DNA from: Chamaecrista fasciculata
Taxonomy: Eukaryota; Streptophyta; Magnoliopsida; Fabales; Fabaceae
NCBI GenBank assembly: GCA_003254925.1
Contig: QANZ01011436.1
Span: 13,606-77,605 of the forward strand
Direction of reading: 5' to 3'
Length of the DNA stretch: 64,000 bases
A program made the position numbers and the translations under genes. The notes beneath the pieces are model-generated. The model was not told the DNA's origin and searched no databases. It worked only from the letters and a program-made list of their open reading frames with translations. Position 1 is the stretch's first letter; each line of letters begins with the position of its first letter. Below are positions 61,153 through 64,000 of the stretch, in pieces.

Positions 61153-61910
61153 TGATATCGATCTTCTACTTTAATTAACTCGTTTGTAAATTTTCTATTT
61201 CTGCTTAATGCTTAATTATGGCCTTAATTATGGGGTGTTAATTTCTTCTTCCTAATCGTCCTACTCCTACTACCTCGATCGCTTTCACATTATTTTGCAA
61301 CTTTTTCTACTTTTAAGTATGATTATTATTAGGCATCAATTCAAAGAATTGAATATGCCTTTTGATGAACAGGGTTTATATTAATCTATCATATCAATGG
61401 ACCGAACTCACCTGAATAATTAATTGTTGACAAAGAGATGTTGCTCTTACGAGGTGGTTGGGGTAGATTGTCAAGCAATAATTTAGGTAATCCATTCCTA
61501 AAGGTTTAGTATTTAATTAACTTTTAATTAACAAAAGATTGAAAAATTTAAGCCACTAGATTTATAAATAATTGAGTTCTGATCGAAATCTGAATCAATC
61601 AAGGATTGATTTGGTGGAACGAAGGGGATGATGGGTATGTACGTTGCCATGACAACATTGCAAATATTGACCCATCCGAGGTTTCAATTCAGTCAATCAC
61701 TTTTATTATTTTGGGTAATTATTAAAATCAGTGAACTACATATTTTGCTGTGCTTTTAATCTTTTATGTATTCATACTTGCTTTTCTTGGGCATCGTCTG
61801 TGCTTTGTAAATGGATTAAAGAAAAAGGAGAGTAGAAAGGACCAAAGTGTTGTGTGAAAAAATATAGAATGCAAATTTGTAAGGACAAAGACTTCATTTT
61901 AGGTCTAGCT

Positions 61911-61943
<33 letters not shown>
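61153..61943. other. 3' region of the DELLA-family gene
   Basis: The 3' UTR is probably in the first few hundred bases. The rest is AT-rich, ending in (CA)n(TA)n at 61912-61942. Confidence 0.45.
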
Positions 61944-62106
61944 CTAGGAGCTTTGCGTGCCCGTTAATAAATAAGGGACTAAATTGTTAACTTAGTAAAG
62001 AAAGAGAGACTAAATAGTAAATTTTCTCTTATTTTTAATTTCATAGACTATAGTTTTAAACATGGACGACCAAAAAGGGGTGGAGCCATATAATATAAGA
62101 TATAAT
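61944..62106 (-). mobile_element. Helitron-like 3' end, copy 2
   Basis: CTAG at 61944-61947 follows a (TA)n tract, as in copy 1 (26516). From 61962 the sequence matches 26556-26702 nearly base for base over about 145 bp. The hairpin part is shorter here, with one arm missing, so this copy may be decayed. Confidence 0.5.
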
Positions 62107-62176
62107 CATTTTGAAGTATGCATTTATCTATAATGCCTTTATAATTTATTAAAGATAGTAATTTATTTTCTTAATT

Positions 62177-62378
62177 ATTTTTTTGTACAATAAAAATTTA
62201 GGTGAATTGAGCCCAGAGGCTCACGAAAGACAAAGCAGACCTCCTGATTTTATGAATACTTATAGAGTTACTTACATATCGTTTACCAACAAGGTCCTCA
62301 CATCGATAGTATGAATCGAACTCACGACCTTGTAAGTTATGAGTCAACTTCTTACTAACTAGGTCAATCTTTATTGGC
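62177..62378 (-). mobile_element. tRNA-like SINE with 14-bp TSD
   Basis: On the minus strand the 5' part has GACCTAGTTAGTAAGAAG and then GAGTTCGATTC, matching the A and B boxes of RNA polymerase III tRNA promoters. The 3' part ends in an A-rich tail. TTATTTTCTTAATT lies exactly outside both ends (62163-62176 and 62379-62392). The 3' half resembles Au-type plant SINEs as I recall them. Confidence 0.8.
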
Positions 62379-62392
62379 TTATTTTCTTAATT

Positions 62393-62934
62393 GATAGTAA
62401 TTTCATAAGAGTATAATGATCTTTCACCACTAATAAAAATTCAACTTTTGAATATAAAGTTGTTAAAATGGATCAGTTTGCCTCGATCATAGCTTAATTA
62501 TATTTAGCCCTAATTTAATTAGAGTCTAACTAAAAATAATAATTCAGTTTTGAAAATGAGATAACAAATTTTAACTTATCCTGACCTTATTAGGATCTAG
62601 TACTTATTTTTGGCCTTAATTGAAAAAAAAATTATGTAAGTAATATTAAAGTTAAATTATATTTGTGAACCAAAATTATTAAAAAAAATTATAAGGCAAT
62701 ATCACAAGTTATAATATAAATAAAAATTTAATATTCTTGCTAACCAAAAAAAAAGTTAATATTCTTAAAATTACATAACAAAATGTAAAACAAAAACCAT
62801 AAAAAATATATATATTTCACAATATAATTTATCATTCGACCATCTATTATTATATAATTTTGGTTATTTTTAACTTAATATTTATTTCTATCCACATTTA
62901 AAAAGTATATAAAATAATTTAAAATTATTTGAAC
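62393..62934. other. AT-rich intergenic DNA
   Basis: Very AT-rich. No gene or repeat boundary is seen. Confidence 0.5.
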
Positions 62935-62939
62935 CTTAA

Positions 62940-63544
62940 TGATAAACTGGAAAATGGCTAGCACTTACCTAGTTCAACGGAAGGGGCTGCAAGAGCCAAG
63001 AGTTGAGCAAAAACCTGCAAGAGCTTCACAGGGGGGCCCTGCGAAGTGTACTCCGACGCTCAAGTTAGTAAGAGAGTGGTAAGAGAGTAAGAGAATTTCA
63101 GAGTGTAAGAATTAACTAACCTTGAACTAGTGAGATGGGCTCTATTTATAGAGCAGGGAGGAGAGAGGTGGTCAGCGCGCGGGGCGGACCACGTAACCGG
63201 ACACGATCTCCACCAGCGAGGATGGTGGAGACCGAGATTTGCGGAGCAAGGCAATCGTGGATGATTGCGTGTCGCGTCGCTAGGCGGGCGCCAAGGACCT
63301 GGAGATCGTGGGTGTGAGCAAGTCAGTAGCCCACGATCTCCCGTAGCGTGGATTGCGGAGCGAGGTAGTCGTGGATGACCACGTGTCATTTGGGGGACGC
63401 GCGCCAAGACCCAGGATGGATCACGGCCGCCCCTAATTGTGCTTAGGGCGCCCGATTGGCTCGAGGGCGCCTCGCAAGGTGCGGAGGGGAGAAGAGGCCC
63501 GGTGCGAGGGCCGTTTAGGCGTACGCCCAAATAGTGATGTATCA
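62940..63544 (-). mobile_element. GC-rich solo LTR
   Basis: The block starts TGATA and ends TATCA, the short inverted ends of an LTR. CTTAA (62935-62939) and TTTAA (63545-63549) flank it as a 5-bp duplication with one mismatch. On the minus strand TATAAATAG (about 63142-63150) is a TATA box. Downstream is TTGAGCGTCGGAGT, a phrase common at the R region of plant Ty3-type LTRs. GC content far exceeds the flanks. No internal retrotransposon sequence is adjacent on either side. Confidence 0.75.
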
Positions 63545-63549
63545 TTTAA

Positions 63550-64000
63550 TGATTTAAATATTTTTTAAAAAGATAAATAATTAAGGAGACTCTAATAAAG
63601 CCCAACTATAATACTGTTTTTCCCTACCTTAATTAAGGAAGGTTCAACTAACTCTAATTGAACAAATTAATTTTTTGACCCAACCTTAAATTTTTTTAAA
63701 GAATGGGGGCAAAACTTAGGTAAAATTTCTTATATCTTTGTTATAAAGTTCTTCAATCAACATTTGACATGTGGCAAAAAATTTTATGCATGACCAATCA
63801 TGATAGAGAGATAATATTAAACACATATTTTTGCATGATTAATTATAGAAGAGAGAAAATGTAAATCAAACTTATGATTGATGGTCAGTTCTTAAGGCTT
63901 AACTCATTTTGACAGCTATTATTATATAAATTTAATTTAACTGTCAAATGATATAATTTTAATAACATAATTGTCTCCATCACGATGTAATTCTCTAGTT
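63550..64000. other. AT-rich intergenic DNA
   Basis: Nothing recognisable up to the window edge. Confidence 0.5.

Overview
The window is plant nuclear DNA, from a eudicot. Genes carry many GT-AG introns, the space between them is AT-rich and full of short transposons, and every recognised protein is closest to its angiosperm form. The species cannot be named from the sequence.

Nine genes are supported. In order they are: an AKT1-type inward-rectifying K+ channel (6118-11687, +); a membrane RING-CH ubiquitin ligase (12533-15615, -); the proteasome ATPase RPT6 (19242-25072, -); a STRAP-like WD40 protein (30588-33486, +); histone H2A.Z (34596-36219, +); a 3-ketoacyl-CoA synthase close to KCS11 (37792-39324, -); a plastid DUF2358-SOUL heme-binding protein of the HBP5 type (43138-46066, -); a Golgi GDP-fucose transporter of the GFT1/GONST4 type (48996-50057, +); and an intronless DELLA-family GRAS regulator whose signature motif reads DGLLA (59563-61152, +). 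Exon structures were rebuilt by hand and keep frame at every junction. All nine reading frames are intact.

The rest is mostly transposable elements. Several have ends I could fix by terminal inverted repeats (TIRs) and target-site duplications (TSDs). They include a Mutator-like element that captured part of an LEA_2/NHL gene (17474-18595); a 2.9 kb foldback element whose arms are degenerate telomere-like heptamers (53010-55900); smaller Mutator-like foldbacks (5378-5757, 46961-47388); a hAT-like element (27995-28763); a Harbinger-like element with TTA TSDs (28971-29388); a tRNA-like SINE with a 14-bp TSD (62177-62378); a GC-rich solo LTR (62940-63544); and two Helitron-like 3' ends (26516, 61944). 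Assembly gaps (18504, 25702-25716, 29304, 55167, 55418-55728) all fall in simple or inverted repeats.

The genes are housekeeping or signalling loci and do not form one pathway. Their order is informative. From memory, three neighbour sets here match neighbours or near-neighbours in Arabidopsis: AKT1 with KCS11 (At2g26650/At2g26640), STRAP with H2A.Z HTA9 (At1g52730/At1g52740), and RPT6A, GFT1 and HBP5 (At5g19990, At5g19980, At5g20140). The window may keep an ancestral gene order that was split between several Arabidopsis segments.
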